Assembly: GCA_028719885.1 (NCBI GenBank) | Contig: JAQYLT010000065.1 | Coordinates: 20,502 to 84,501 of the forward strand | Direction: 5' to 3' | DNA: 64,000 bases | Source: Bacillota bacterium | GTDB lineage: Bacteria; Bacillota; Clostridia; Oscillospirales; Oscillospiraceae | In this document: in pieces, positions 1 through 8,063 of the stretch | Position numbering within the stretch: the first letter of the stretch is position 1 | Layout of the letters: every line of letters starts with the position of its first letter | Program-made: the position numbers and the translations under genes | Notes under the pieces: model-generated | Seen by the model: the letters and a program-made list of their open reading frames with translations, nothing else | Database searches by the model: none | What the model was told of the DNA's origin: nothing

Positions 1-1685
1 CGAACCTTGACAACGTTCTCCACGTCGTAGACGAAGATCTTGCCATCGCCGATATGACCGGTGTAGAGGACTTTCTTGGCGGTTTCAATCACGGTGCGGA
101 CAGGAATCTTACTCACAACCACATCCACCTGAACCTTGGGCAGCAGGTTGGTCTCAACCGCAACACCGCGGTAGTACTCCGGCTTGCCGCCCTGGACACC
201 GCAGCCCAGCACGTGAGAAACGGTCATGCCGGTGATGCCCAGCTTGGTCAAAGCGGCCTTCAGAGCATCAAAGCGGGATTCCTTGCAGATGATCTCGATC
301 TTGGTGAACTTGGGAGTGCCCTCGGTGAAAGTGGGTACTTTTTTCACGGGGATGGCCTCGGCCACGGGGACATCGGAGGTGACGGCCACGATGCCCTCGT
401 CAGGCGCATAGGAGGCGAACTTGTTCACCGCGGGAGCAAAATCGGGATAGGCACTGGGCAGGCCGTGCTCGGTGATATCCAGGCCGGTGATTTCCTCCTC
501 CGGGGTGACCCGCAGGCCGTGAAGCTTGCCGATCACAGCAAAGGTGATGACCATCAAAATGGCGGCGTAGGCTGCCACGGCGGCGAAACCAAGAAGCTGG
601 ATGCCCAGCAGCTTGAAAGAACCGGTGTAGAACAGGCCTTCCAGTCCGGCGGGAGCGGAGGGGGTGGCCAGCAGGCCCACGGCGATGGTGCCCCAGATGC
701 CGTTCGCCATGTGGACACCCACGGCGCCCACGGGATCGTCGATGTGCAGCTTCAGGTCCAGACCCTCGACGACCACCACAACCAGAATGCCGGAGACAAT
801 GCCCACCACGCTGGCACCAATGGCATCCATGGCATCACAGCCGGCGGTAATGCCCACCAGGCCGGCCAGGGAGGCGTTCAGACACATGGACACATCGGGC
901 TTGCCGTTCTTGATCCAGGTGTAGATCATGGTCACCACTGTTGCCACGGAGGGGGCGATGGTCGTGGTCAGGAAGATGGAAGCCAGCTCGGAAGCGGAGG
1001 TGGCGGCGGCGCCGTTGAAGCCGTACCAGCCCAGCCAGAGGATGAACACACCCAGAGCACCCAGGGTGATGGAGTGACCGGGAATGGCGTTGACCTTGGT
1101 CACCTTGCCGTCTTTATCGGTTACGTACTTACCGATCCGGGGTCCCAGGAAAATGGCGCCTACCAGAGCGGCGATGCCGCCAACCATGTGAATGGCGCAG
1201 GAACCGGCGTAATCATGGAAGCCAATCTGGGAGAGCCAGCCGCCGCCCCAGATCCAGTGGGCCTCGATGGGGTAGATGAAGAGGGAAATCACAGCGGAGT
1301 AGATGCAGTAGGCGGAGAACTTGGTCCGCTCTGCCATGGCGCCGGAGACGATGGTGGCGGTGGTGGCGCAGAACACCAGGTTAAACACGAAGGTGGAGGC
1401 TCCGGTGAAGCTGCCGTCTGCGGGACTGGCGATGAATTCCTTGAAGTTCGTCCACAGATCCATGTTGGGAATGCCGATCAGACCAAAGAGCGCATCCTCA
1501 CCCATCATCAGGGTGTAGCCCAGCAGAGAGAACACCACTGTGCCGATACAGAAGTCCATCAGGTTTTTCATGATGATGTTGCCCGCGTTCTTGGCCCTGG
1601 TGAAGCCCGTCTCCACCATGGCAAAGCCGGCCTGCATCCAGAAAACCAATGCTGCACCGATCAAAAACCAAAATTCTACTGTCAT
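1..1685 (-). CDS. amt: Ammonium transporter fused to a C-terminal P-II domain (partial, runs off left edge)
   Basis: Inner-membrane ammonium channel with its own P-II (GlnK/GlnB-type) regulator attached. Residues 1 to about 395 are Amt: an 11-helix-like hydrophobic region with the two pore histidines in GSCAIHMVGG (H166) and AVGVHMANGI (H325). After a linker of about 60 residues rich in Pro, Ala and Val, a P-II domain starts near residue 459, with a T-loop (GGKPEYYRG) and the late motif GDGKIFVYDVENV; 561 codons are present and the last few are beyond the window. The Tyr that GlnD uridylylates in enterobacterial GlnK (Tyr51) is replaced by Val in YRGVAVETN, so uridylylation is not expected. 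The ATG at 1685 follows AAGGAGAAATGAAAA. Own promoter and leader lie upstream. Amt-P-II fusions are known in some bacteria; the regulatory mode here is inferred. Confidence 0.93.
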   Translation of the reverse strand, partial: MTVEFWFLIGAALVFWMQAGFAMVETGFTRAKNAGNIIMKNLMDFCIGTVVFSLLGYTLMMGEDALFGLIGIPNMDLWTNFKEFIASPADGSFTGASTFVFNLVFCATTATIVSGAMAERTKFSAYCIYSAVISLFIYPIEAHWIWGGGWLSQIGFHDYAGSCAIHMVGGIAALVGAIFLGPRIGKYVTDKDGKVTKVNAIPGHSITLGALGVFILWLGWYGFNGAAATSASELASIFLTTTIAPSVATVVTMIYTWIKNGKPDVSMCLNASLAGLVGITAGCDAMDAIGASVVGIVSGILVVVVVEGLDLKLHIDDPVGAVGVHMANGIWGTIAVGLLATPSAPAGLEGLFYTGSFKLLGIQLLGFAAVAAYAAILMVITFAVIGKLHGLRVTPEEEITGLDITEHGLPSAYPDFAPAVNKFASYAPDEGIVAVTSDVPVAEAIPVKKVPTFTEGTPKFTKIEIICKESRFDALKAALTKLGITGMTVSHVLGCGVQGGKPEYYRGVAVETNLLPKVQVDVVVSKIPVRTVIETAKKVLYTGHIGDGKIFVYDVENVVKV

Positions 1686-1724
1686 TTTTCATTTCTCCTT
1701 TCGCCTGCCCCTTTTGGAAGCAGG

Positions 1725-1779
1725 AATAAAAAATAGGACAAGGGCTGCTTGCGTACATGCCGCAGAACGTCCTTGTCCT
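1725..1779 (-). terminator. Leader terminator upstream of amt
   Basis: In the minus-strand RNA a long hairpin with 9-bp outer arms (AGGACAAGG at 1779-1771 and CCTTGTCCT at 1743-1735) is followed at once by an A/U-rich run (ATTTTTTATT). It lies after the promoter and 40 nt before the amt start, so it can only act as an attenuator. Its 5' arm overlaps the hexaloop hairpin at 1763-1780. Confidence 0.8.
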
Positions 1780-1830
1780 GAAAAAGATAATGGCGTCTGA
1801 ATCGGTTGCCCAATTCAGACGCCGTTGTCC
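1763..1830 (-). promoter_or_regulatory. ANTAR-type two-hairpin antitermination leader of amt
   Basis: Two small hairpins with six-base loops are visible in the RNA: P1 GGAC-AACGGC-GUCU (1830-1817) and P2 CAGGAC-AAGGAC-GUUCUG (1780-1763, six pairs). Both loops have A at position 1 and G at position 4, the hallmark of RNAs bound by ANTAR-domain regulators (AmiR, NasR, EutV family). P2 shares its 5' arm with the terminator, so binding would prevent termination. Between them an 11-bp inverted repeat (1792-1802 with 1813-1823) forms an alternative hairpin that destroys P1. Pairings are seen in the sequence; the ANTAR regulator is inferred and not encoded in this window. Confidence 0.65.
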
Positions 1831-1839
1831 TATGGGGGT

Positions 1840-1868
1840 ATTATAGTCAGGTTACCTAAATTTGTCAA
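1840..1868 (-). promoter_or_regulatory. Sigma-A promoter of amt
   Basis: Perfect TTGACA (1868-1863), 17-bp spacer and TATAAT (1845-1840). The expected transcription start near 1833 puts the first hexaloop hairpin within the first nucleotides of the RNA. The spacer contains the 9-base palindrome AGGTTACCT/AGGTAACCT, a possible operator. It begins 30 bp after the gltD stop, so amt is a separate transcription unit. Confidence 0.85.
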
Positions 1869-1897
1869 GAGGTTTTTATAGAAAATGCTAATTTTCT

Positions 1898-3367
1898 TTA
1901 CAGCATGTTGCTGTAGCCCATGAGGAAGGCATCAACCTCCTTGGCGCAGGCCCGGCCCTCGGTAATGCCCCAGACCACCAGAGACTGACCCCGGCGGCAG
2001 TCGCCGGCGGCGAAGACCTTGGCTGCAGGGGTGTGGTAGTCGGTGGTGACCAGGTTGCCCCGGTTGTCTCTGGGCAAGGAAAAGGCCTCGGCCACGTAGC
2101 TTTGGCAGCCGATGAAGCCTGCGGCAATGAGCAGCAGGTCGCAGGGCAGCTCCTCTTCGCTGCCGGGAATTTCCACCATGCTCATCCGGCCGTTTTCCAG
2201 CTTCGGTTCCAGATGGACAATTTGGATGGAGACAATGTGGCCTTCGTCATTGGTGTGAATTTCCTTGACGGTGGTCTGATAAATTCTGGGGTCCTGGCCG
2301 AAGACGGCAATGGCCTCCTGCTGGCCGTAGTCGGTTTTCAGCACCCGGGGCCACTGGGGCCAGGGGTTGGATTCCGTGCGGCACACCGGGGGCTTTCCCA
2401 TCATCTCCAGCTGGGTCACGCTGGCGCAGCCCTGACGGATGGAGGTGCCCACGCAGTCGTTGCCGGTGTCGCCGCCGCCCACGATGATGACATGCTTGCC
2501 CTGGGCAGTGATGGCAAATTCCTGGGTTTCGCCAATGACCTTTTTGGTGGCGGCGGTGAGGAAATCCACGGCAAAGTGGACACCCTCCGCCTCCCGGCCG
2601 GGCACCTTCAAATCCCGGGGGGTCTTGGAGCCGCAGCAGAGCACCACGGCGTCGTATTGCTCCAGCAGCTCCTGGGGGCTGATATCCACGCCCACGTTGG
2701 TGTTCACCCGGAATTCCACCCCTTCGGCGGTCATCAGATCGATCCGACGGGCCACGATTTTCTTATCCAGCTTCATGTTGGGGATGCCGAACATCATCAG
2801 TCCGCCCGGGCGGCTCTCCCGCTCGAACACGGTGACGCTGTGGCCCCGGTGATTCAGCTGGTCCGCCACCGCCAGGCCGGAGGGGCCGGAGCCCACCACG
2901 GCCACCCGCTTGCCGCTGCGGACGGCGGGAATCCGTGGAGTGACCCAGCCGTTGGAAAAGCCCTTTTCGATGACGGCCAGCTCATTGTTGTTGACGGTGA
3001 CGCTGTCCCCGTTCATGCCGCAGGTGCATGCCGCCTCGCACAGCGCCGGGCACACTCTGCCGGTGAATTCGGGGAAATTATTGGTTTTGGTCAGCCGGGA
3101 CAGGGCCTCCCGCCAGTTGCCGTTCCAGATTTCGTCATTCCATTCGGGAATCAGATTGTGCAGCGGACAGCCACTGAACATGCCGCCGAAATTGGCGCCG
3201 GACTGACAGAAAGGAACACCGCAGTTCATGCAGCGCCCAGCCTGCTGGATGCGTTCTTTTTCGTTCAGATAGGGATGAAATTCCTCAAAATTGCGGATGC
3301 GCTCCAAGGGCTCCACGCTGGGATTCATGCAGCGGTCAAATTCCAGGAATCCTGTGGTTTTTCCCAT
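1898..3367 (-). CDS. gltD: Glutamate synthase (NADPH) small subunit
   Basis: Supplies electrons from NADPH to the large subunit in glutamine:2-oxoglutarate aminotransferase (GOGAT), in the cytoplasm. The 489-residue protein has the expected order: an N-terminal cysteine-rich segment (CMNCGVPFCQSG, then CPLHNLIPEWND and ALCEAACTCG) for two 4Fe-4S clusters, an FAD Rossmann motif (VVGSGPSGLAVA, about residue 155), a second nucleotide-binding motif (IIVGGGDTGNDCV, about 295) and the C-terminal GITEGRACAKEVD. It starts 12 bp after the gltB stop and is cotranscribed with it. Length and motifs are normal for the family. Confidence 0.97.
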   Translation of the reverse strand: MGKTTGFLEFDRCMNPSVEPLERIRNFEEFHPYLNEKERIQQAGRCMNCGVPFCQSGANFGGMFSGCPLHNLIPEWNDEIWNGNWREALSRLTKTNNFPEFTGRVCPALCEAACTCGMNGDSVTVNNNELAVIEKGFSNGWVTPRIPAVRSGKRVAVVGSGPSGLAVADQLNHRGHSVTVFERESRPGGLMMFGIPNMKLDKKIVARRIDLMTAEGVEFRVNTNVGVDISPQELLEQYDAVVLCCGSKTPRDLKVPGREAEGVHFAVDFLTAATKKVIGETQEFAITAQGKHVIIVGGGDTGNDCVGTSIRQGCASVTQLEMMGKPPVCRTESNPWPQWPRVLKTDYGQQEAIAVFGQDPRIYQTTVKEIHTNDEGHIVSIQIVHLEPKLENGRMSMVEIPGSEEELPCDLLLIAAGFIGCQSYVAEAFSLPRDNRGNLVTTDYHTPAAKVFAAGDCRRGQSLVVWGITEGRACAKEVDAFLMGYSNML

Positions 3368-3379
3368 ATTAATTCCTCC

Positions 3380-6300
3380 TTAGCCCCGGCTTACCGCGTA
3401 AAACGCTTCCAAGGTTGCCTGATCGTGGGGCATGCCCTTTTCCTCCATCTGGCCGATGGCGGTGATCATCCGCTTGTAGTCCGAGGGGATGATTTTCTTG
3501 AAGCGGGGCAGATATTCTTCAAAATGCTCCAAAATCTCCTTGCCCCAGGGAGAGTCCGTGGCAGCCACGTGGGCGGCAATCAGCTCCCGCAGCTCGGCTG
3601 CGTCGTGACGCTCGGTGATGCCGGTCATGGAAACCATCTGCTTGTTCAGCCGCAGGTACAGGTCGTGGTGCTCATCCAGCACATAGGCAATGCCGCCGCT
3701 CATGCCTGCGGCAAAGTTCTTGCCCGTGGGTCCGAGAATGGCCACCCGGCCGCCGGTCATGTATTCGCAGCCGTGGTCGCCGCAGCCCTCTGCCACAGCA
3801 ATGGCTCCGGAGTTACGGACGCAGAACCGCTCTCCGGCGATGCCGTTAATGAAAGCTTTGCCGGAGGTGGCGCCGTAAAGGGCCACGTTGCCGATGATGA
3901 TGTTGTCCCTGGCCTGGAACTGGGCGCCCTTTTCCGGCTTTACGATCAGCTTGCCGCCGGACAGACCCTTGCCGAAGTAGTCGTTGGCATCTCCCTCCAG
4001 CCGGATGGTGAGCCCCTTGGGAATGAAAGCACCAAAGGACTGGCCGCCGCCGCCCTGGCAGTTGACCTGATAGGTGTCCTCCTCCAGGGTATCTCCAAAG
4101 CGGCGGGTGATCTCACTGCCCAGGATGGTGCCCAGAGTGCGGTTCACGCTGGAAACATGGATGGATTCGCTGTGGGGCTTTTTCTTCTTGAAGCTGGGCT
4201 CAAAGGCGGGCAGCAGGGTACTGACGTCCAGAGTTTTTTCCAGCTCGAAATTAAACTGATCCCTGGCGTCGTAATGCACCGGGGGCAGATCGGAGAGAAT
4301 GCCGCTCAGGTCGATGGTGTCGGCACGATGGGTAATCCGCTGCACCCGGGGACGAATCAGGTCGGTGCGGCCAACCAGCTCATCCACGGTGCGAACCCCC
4401 AGCTTTGCCATGATCTCCCGGAGCTGCTCGGCAATGAACAGCATAAAGTTCATCACATATTCCGGCTTGCCCGTAAACCGGCACCGCAGGGCGGGGTTCT
4501 GGGTGGCAATGCCCACGGGGCAAGTGTCCAGATTGCACACCCGCATCATCACACAGCCCATGGTGACCAGGGGAGCGGTGGCAAAGCCAAATTCCTCTGC
4601 GCCCAGGATGCAGGCGATGGCCACATCCCGTCCGCTCATCAGCTTTCCGTCGGTTTCCAAACGGACCCGGGAGCGCAGGCCGTTGCGAATCAACGTCTGG
4701 TGGGCCTCCGCCAGTCCCAGCTCCCAGGGCAGGCCCGCGTTGTGGATGGAGCTCTTGGGGGCGGCGCCGGAGCCGCCGTCGTAGCCGGAAATCAGCACAC
4801 AGCCGGCACCGGCCTTGGCCACACCGGCGGCAATGGTGCCCACGCCGGCCTCGGATACCAGCTTGACGGAAATCCGGGCATCCCGGTTGGCGTTTTTCAG
4901 GTCGTAGATCAGCTGGGCCAAATCCTCAATGGAGTAGATGTCGTGGTGGGGCGGGGGAGAAATCAGGGACACGCCGGGGGTGGAGCAGCGGGTCTTGGCA
5001 ATCCAGGGGTACACCTTTTTCCCGGGCAGATGGCCGCCCTCGCCGGGCTTGGCGCCCTGGGCCATCTTGATCTGAATCTCCTTGGCGCTGTTTAAGTAGG
5101 CGGAGGTGACACCAAACCGGGCGGAGGCCACCTGCTTGATGGCGCTGTTCTTGTTGGTGCCGAACCGGGCGGGGTCTTCGCCGCCTTCACCGGAGTTGGA
5201 CTTGCCCCCCAGGGTGTTCATGGCGATGGCCATGGTGGTGTGGGCTTCCTCGGAGATGGAGCCGTAGGACATGGCACCGGTTTTAAACCGCTTGACGATC
5301 TCGGAGGCGGGCTCCACCTCTTCCAGAGGAATGCCCTCCGCCGGGTAGTTGAATTCCATCAGGCCTCTCAGGGTGTGGGGCTTGCGCTCGTCATCCACCA
5401 TATTGGTGTATTCCCGGAAGCGCTCGTAGCTGCCGCTGCGGACAGCCTCCCGCAGGGCCACAATGGTCTGGGGATTGTACATATGGTCCTCGGCGCCGCT
5501 GCCGGAGCGGAGCTTGTGGGCGCCGGTGGAATCCAGGGTGGTGTCCACTCCCAGATCCAGCAGGTCGAAGGCGTGGTTGTGCCGCCACTGGACACCCTCG
5601 CCGATCTCTTTCAGGCCGATGCCCTCCACCGGGCTGACGGTGTTGGTGAAATAGGCGTCGATGACCTCCTTGCAGATGCCCACCGCCTCAAAAATCTGGG
5701 CGGACTGGTAGGACTGCAGGGTGGAGATACCCATCTTGGAGGCAATTTTCACGATGCCGTGGAGCACGGCGCTGTTGTAGTCGGCAATGGCCTGGTGGGT
5801 GTCCTTATCCAGACGGTTCTTTTCCACCAGCTCGGCGATGCACTCCTGGGCCAGATAGGGGTTGATGGCCCGGGCACCGTAGCCCAGCAGGGTTGCAAAA
5901 TGATGCACATCCCGAGGCTCCGCGCTTTCCAGAATGATGGAGACGGCGGTGCGCTTCTTGGTGCGGATGAGGTACTGCTCCATGGCGGACACGGCAAGCA
6001 GGGAGGGAATGGCCACATGGTATTCATCCACGCCCCGGTCGGAGAGGATAATCACATTGGCCCCCGCCCGGTAGGCCCGGTCGCACTCCACAAAGAGCTT
6101 GTCGAGAGCTGTTTTCAGGGAGGAATTCTTATAGTACAGCAGGGAAACCGTCTCCACCCGGAAGCCGGGGCGCTGCATGGAGCGAATCTGCATCAGCTCC
6201 ACCGAGGTGATGATGGGATTGTGCACCTCCAGCACCCGGCAGTTTTCCGCCTTTTCTTCCAGCAGGTTGCCGTCGGAGCCGATGTACACCGTGGTGTCGG

Positions 6301-7885
6301 TGACGATCTCCTCCCGGAGGGCATCGATGGGGGGATTGGTAACCTGGGCGAAGAGCTGCTTGAAATAATTAAAGAGGGGCTGGTGCTTTTCCGAGAGCAC
6401 CGCCAGGGGAATGTCCGTGCCCATGGAGGTGATCTTCTCGGAGCCGGAGCGGGCCATGGTCAAAATGGCGTCGTTGATGTCCTCGTAGGTGTAGCCGAAG
6501 GCCTTGTAGAGCTTCTCTCGCTGGGCTTGGGGATACATGGGCACCTTTTTGTTGGGGACGGGAAGCTGTTCCAGCCGCACCAGGTGCTCATCCAGCCATT
6601 CGCCGTAGGGCTGCCGGGCGGCAAAGGCGGACTTGCATTCCTCGTCGGAAATGACCTGTTTCCGCTTGGTGTCTACCAGCAGCATCTTGCCGGGCTGAAG
6701 TCGGGATTTGCACAGAATGTTCTCCGGGGGGATATCCAGCACGCCCACCTCGGAGGAGAGCACCAGGCGGCGGTCCTTGGTGATGTAGTAGCGGGCGGGC
6801 CGCAGACCGTTCCGGTCCAGAACGGCGCCCATCACATCACCGTCGGAGAAGAAGATGGCGGCGGGGCCGTCCCAGGGCTCCATCATGGTGGAGTAGTAGT
6901 GGTACAGGTCCCGCTTCTGCCGGGACATGCTGGCATCGTTGCGCCAGGGCTCGGGGATGGTGATCATCACCGCCAGGGGCAGGGGGATGCCGTTCATCAT
7001 CATGAATTCCAGGGTGTTGTCCAGCATGGCGGAGTCAGAGCCTTCCCGGGCAATCACGGGCAGCACCTTGTCCATGTCCTGCTCCATGATTTGAGAGCGC
7101 ATGGTTTCCTCCCGGGCCAGCATCCGGTCGGCGTTGCCCCGGATGGTGTTGATTTCGCCGTTGTGGAGAATCAGCCGGTTGGGGTGGGCCCGCTCCCAGC
7201 TGGGGGTGGTGTTGGTGGAGAACCGGGAGTGGACCATGGCAATGGCGCTGTCGTAGTCCTCCTGCTGCAAATCCAGGTAGAACTTCCGCAGCTGGTGCAC
7301 CAGGAACATGCCCTTGTAAACCAGGGTGCGGGAGGAGAAGGAGCAGACATAGGTCTCATCGTTGCTCTGCTCGAACACCCGGCGGATGACATAGAGCTTT
7401 CGGTCAAAATCCAGGCCCTTTTCAATGTCAGCCGGACGCTGCACAAAGCACTGCCAGATGGCGGGCATGGTTTCCCTTGCCCGTCGGCCCAGAATTTCCG
7501 CGTTGACGGGAACCTCCCGCCAGCCCAGGAATTTCACGCCCTCCTTGGAGCAGATCACCTCGCAGAGCTTTTGTGCCTGCCGGCGCTTGAGCCCATCCTG
7601 GGGGAAGAAGAACATACCGATGCCGTAGTCACCGGGGCCGCCCAGGTTCAGCCCCAGCCTGGAGAAGAATTTGTGGGAAATTTGCACGAGAACACCCACG
7701 CCGTCGCCCACCTCTCCGGTGGCGTCCTTACCGGCGCGGTGCTCCAATCGCTCCACAATGGACAGAGCGTCGTCCACGATGGCGTGGCTGGCGATGCCGT
7801 CGATGCTCACCACTGCGCCGATGCCGCAGGCGTCGTGCTCATAGTCGCTTGAATACAGGGGATAGTTTCGCTGGTTTGTTTCCAT
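3380..7885 (-). CDS. gltB: Glutamate synthase large subunit
   Basis: Makes two glutamates from glutamine and 2-oxoglutarate, closing the GS-GOGAT cycle with the neighbouring glutamine synthetase. The 1501 residues match the family size. A short propeptide precedes the catalytic N-terminal cysteine (HDACGIGAVV, Cys20), which becomes residue 1 of the class II glutaminase domain (to about 430). The FMN/2-oxoglutarate domain contains KSNSGEGGEDPARFG and KPGEGGHLPGKKV; the 3Fe-4S cysteines lie in CVMMRVCNLDTCPVGIATQ. A GXGXG beta-helix domain fills the C-terminus. ATG at 7885 follows GGAGG with good spacing; a terminator hairpin lies only 20 nt upstream of the start. Confidence 0.98.
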   Translation of the reverse strand: METNQRNYPLYSSDYEHDACGIGAVVSIDGIASHAIVDDALSIVERLEHRAGKDATGEVGDGVGVLVQISHKFFSRLGLNLGGPGDYGIGMFFFPQDGLKRRQAQKLCEVICSKEGVKFLGWREVPVNAEILGRRARETMPAIWQCFVQRPADIEKGLDFDRKLYVIRRVFEQSNDETYVCSFSSRTLVYKGMFLVHQLRKFYLDLQQEDYDSAIAMVHSRFSTNTTPSWERAHPNRLILHNGEINTIRGNADRMLAREETMRSQIMEQDMDKVLPVIAREGSDSAMLDNTLEFMMMNGIPLPLAVMITIPEPWRNDASMSRQKRDLYHYYSTMMEPWDGPAAIFFSDGDVMGAVLDRNGLRPARYYITKDRRLVLSSEVGVLDIPPENILCKSRLQPGKMLLVDTKRKQVISDEECKSAFAARQPYGEWLDEHLVRLEQLPVPNKKVPMYPQAQREKLYKAFGYTYEDINDAILTMARSGSEKITSMGTDIPLAVLSEKHQPLFNYFKQLFAQVTNPPIDALREEIVTDTTVYIGSDGNLLEEKAENCRVLEVHNPIITSVELMQIRSMQRPGFRVETVSLLYYKNSSLKTALDKLFVECDRAYRAGANVIILSDRGVDEYHVAIPSLLAVSAMEQYLIRTKKRTAVSIILESAEPRDVHHFATLLGYGARAINPYLAQECIAELVEKNRLDKDTHQAIADYNSAVLHGIVKIASKMGISTLQSYQSAQIFEAVGICKEVIDAYFTNTVSPVEGIGLKEIGEGVQWRHNHAFDLLDLGVDTTLDSTGAHKLRSGSGAEDHMYNPQTIVALREAVRSGSYERFREYTNMVDDERKPHTLRGLMEFNYPAEGIPLEEVEPASEIVKRFKTGAMSYGSISEEAHTTMAIAMNTLGGKSNSGEGGEDPARFGTNKNSAIKQVASARFGVTSAYLNSAKEIQIKMAQGAKPGEGGHLPGKKVYPWIAKTRCSTPGVSLISPPPHHDIYSIEDLAQLIYDLKNANRDARISVKLVSEAGVGTIAAGVAKAGAGCVLISGYDGGSGAAPKSSIHNAGLPWELGLAEAHQTLIRNGLRSRVRLETDGKLMSGRDVAIACILGAEEFGFATAPLVTMGCVMMRVCNLDTCPVGIATQNPALRCRFTGKPEYVMNFMLFIAEQLREIMAKLGVRTVDELVGRTDLIRPRVQRITHRADTIDLSGILSDLPPVHYDARDQFNFELEKTLDVSTLLPAFEPSFKKKKPHSESIHVSSVNRTLGTILGSEITRRFGDTLEEDTYQVNCQGGGGQSFGAFIPKGLTIRLEGDANDYFGKGLSGGKLIVKPEKGAQFQARDNIIIGNVALYGATSGKAFINGIAGERFCVRNSGAIAVAEGCGDHGCEYMTGGRVAILGPTGKNFAAGMSGGIAYVLDEHHDLYLRLNKQMVSMTGITERHDAAELRELIAAHVAATDSPWGKEILEHFEEYLPRFKKIIPSDYKRMITAIGQMEEKGMPHDQATLEAFYAVSRG

Positions 7886-7904
7886 GGGGAAACCTCCGAT
7901 CTAT

Positions 7905-7939
7905 GACAAAAAATCCGGGGTCGTGGCGGCCCCGGATTT
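7905..7939 (-). terminator. Intrinsic terminator in the gltB leader
   Basis: 10-bp perfect stem (AAATCCGGGG with CCCCGGATTT; 7939-7930 and 7920-7911) closed by a 9-nt loop and followed by six T on the minus strand. It sits 20 nt before the gltB start codon, so gltBD expression must pass it: attenuation or a partial stop between glnN and gltB. Confidence 0.75.
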
Positions 7940-7954
7940 ACAGATGGTGTGAAT

Positions 7955-8049
7955 GCCATTGCGAAGCCCCGGTTAGGAAGCCCCGCAATGGCTTTCTGTC
8001 AATATCCGGCGCCTCACTGCACCATTTGTGATTCTCCCGCTGGGAGAAT
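7955..8049 (-). promoter_or_regulatory. Structured glnN-gltB intergenic leader
   Basis: Two further hairpins are visible between glnN and gltB: 8031-8049, ATTCTCCC-3-GGGAGAAT without a T-run, just after the glnN stop; and 7955-7992, a 9-bp stem (GCCATTGCG with CGCAATGGC) enclosing a direct repeat of GGGGCTTC. A TTGACA at 8001-7996 has no convincing -10 17 bp away, so I see no independent gltB promoter. Function unknown; possible RNA regulation or processing. Confidence 0.4.
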
Positions 8050-8063
8050 GGGTTATGGATTGC

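Noticed and set aside
2033..5095. Very long plus-strand open frame opposite gltD and gltB (also 54-1736, 5240-7852 and 8028-10169).
   Set aside because: These mirror GC-rich codon use of the real minus-strand genes, are rich in Gly/His/Gln/Ala without domains, and lack ribosome binding sites.
7990..8001. TTGACA before gltB as a promoter.
   Set aside because: No acceptable -10 at 16-18 bp on the minus strand; readthrough from glnN is the simpler view.
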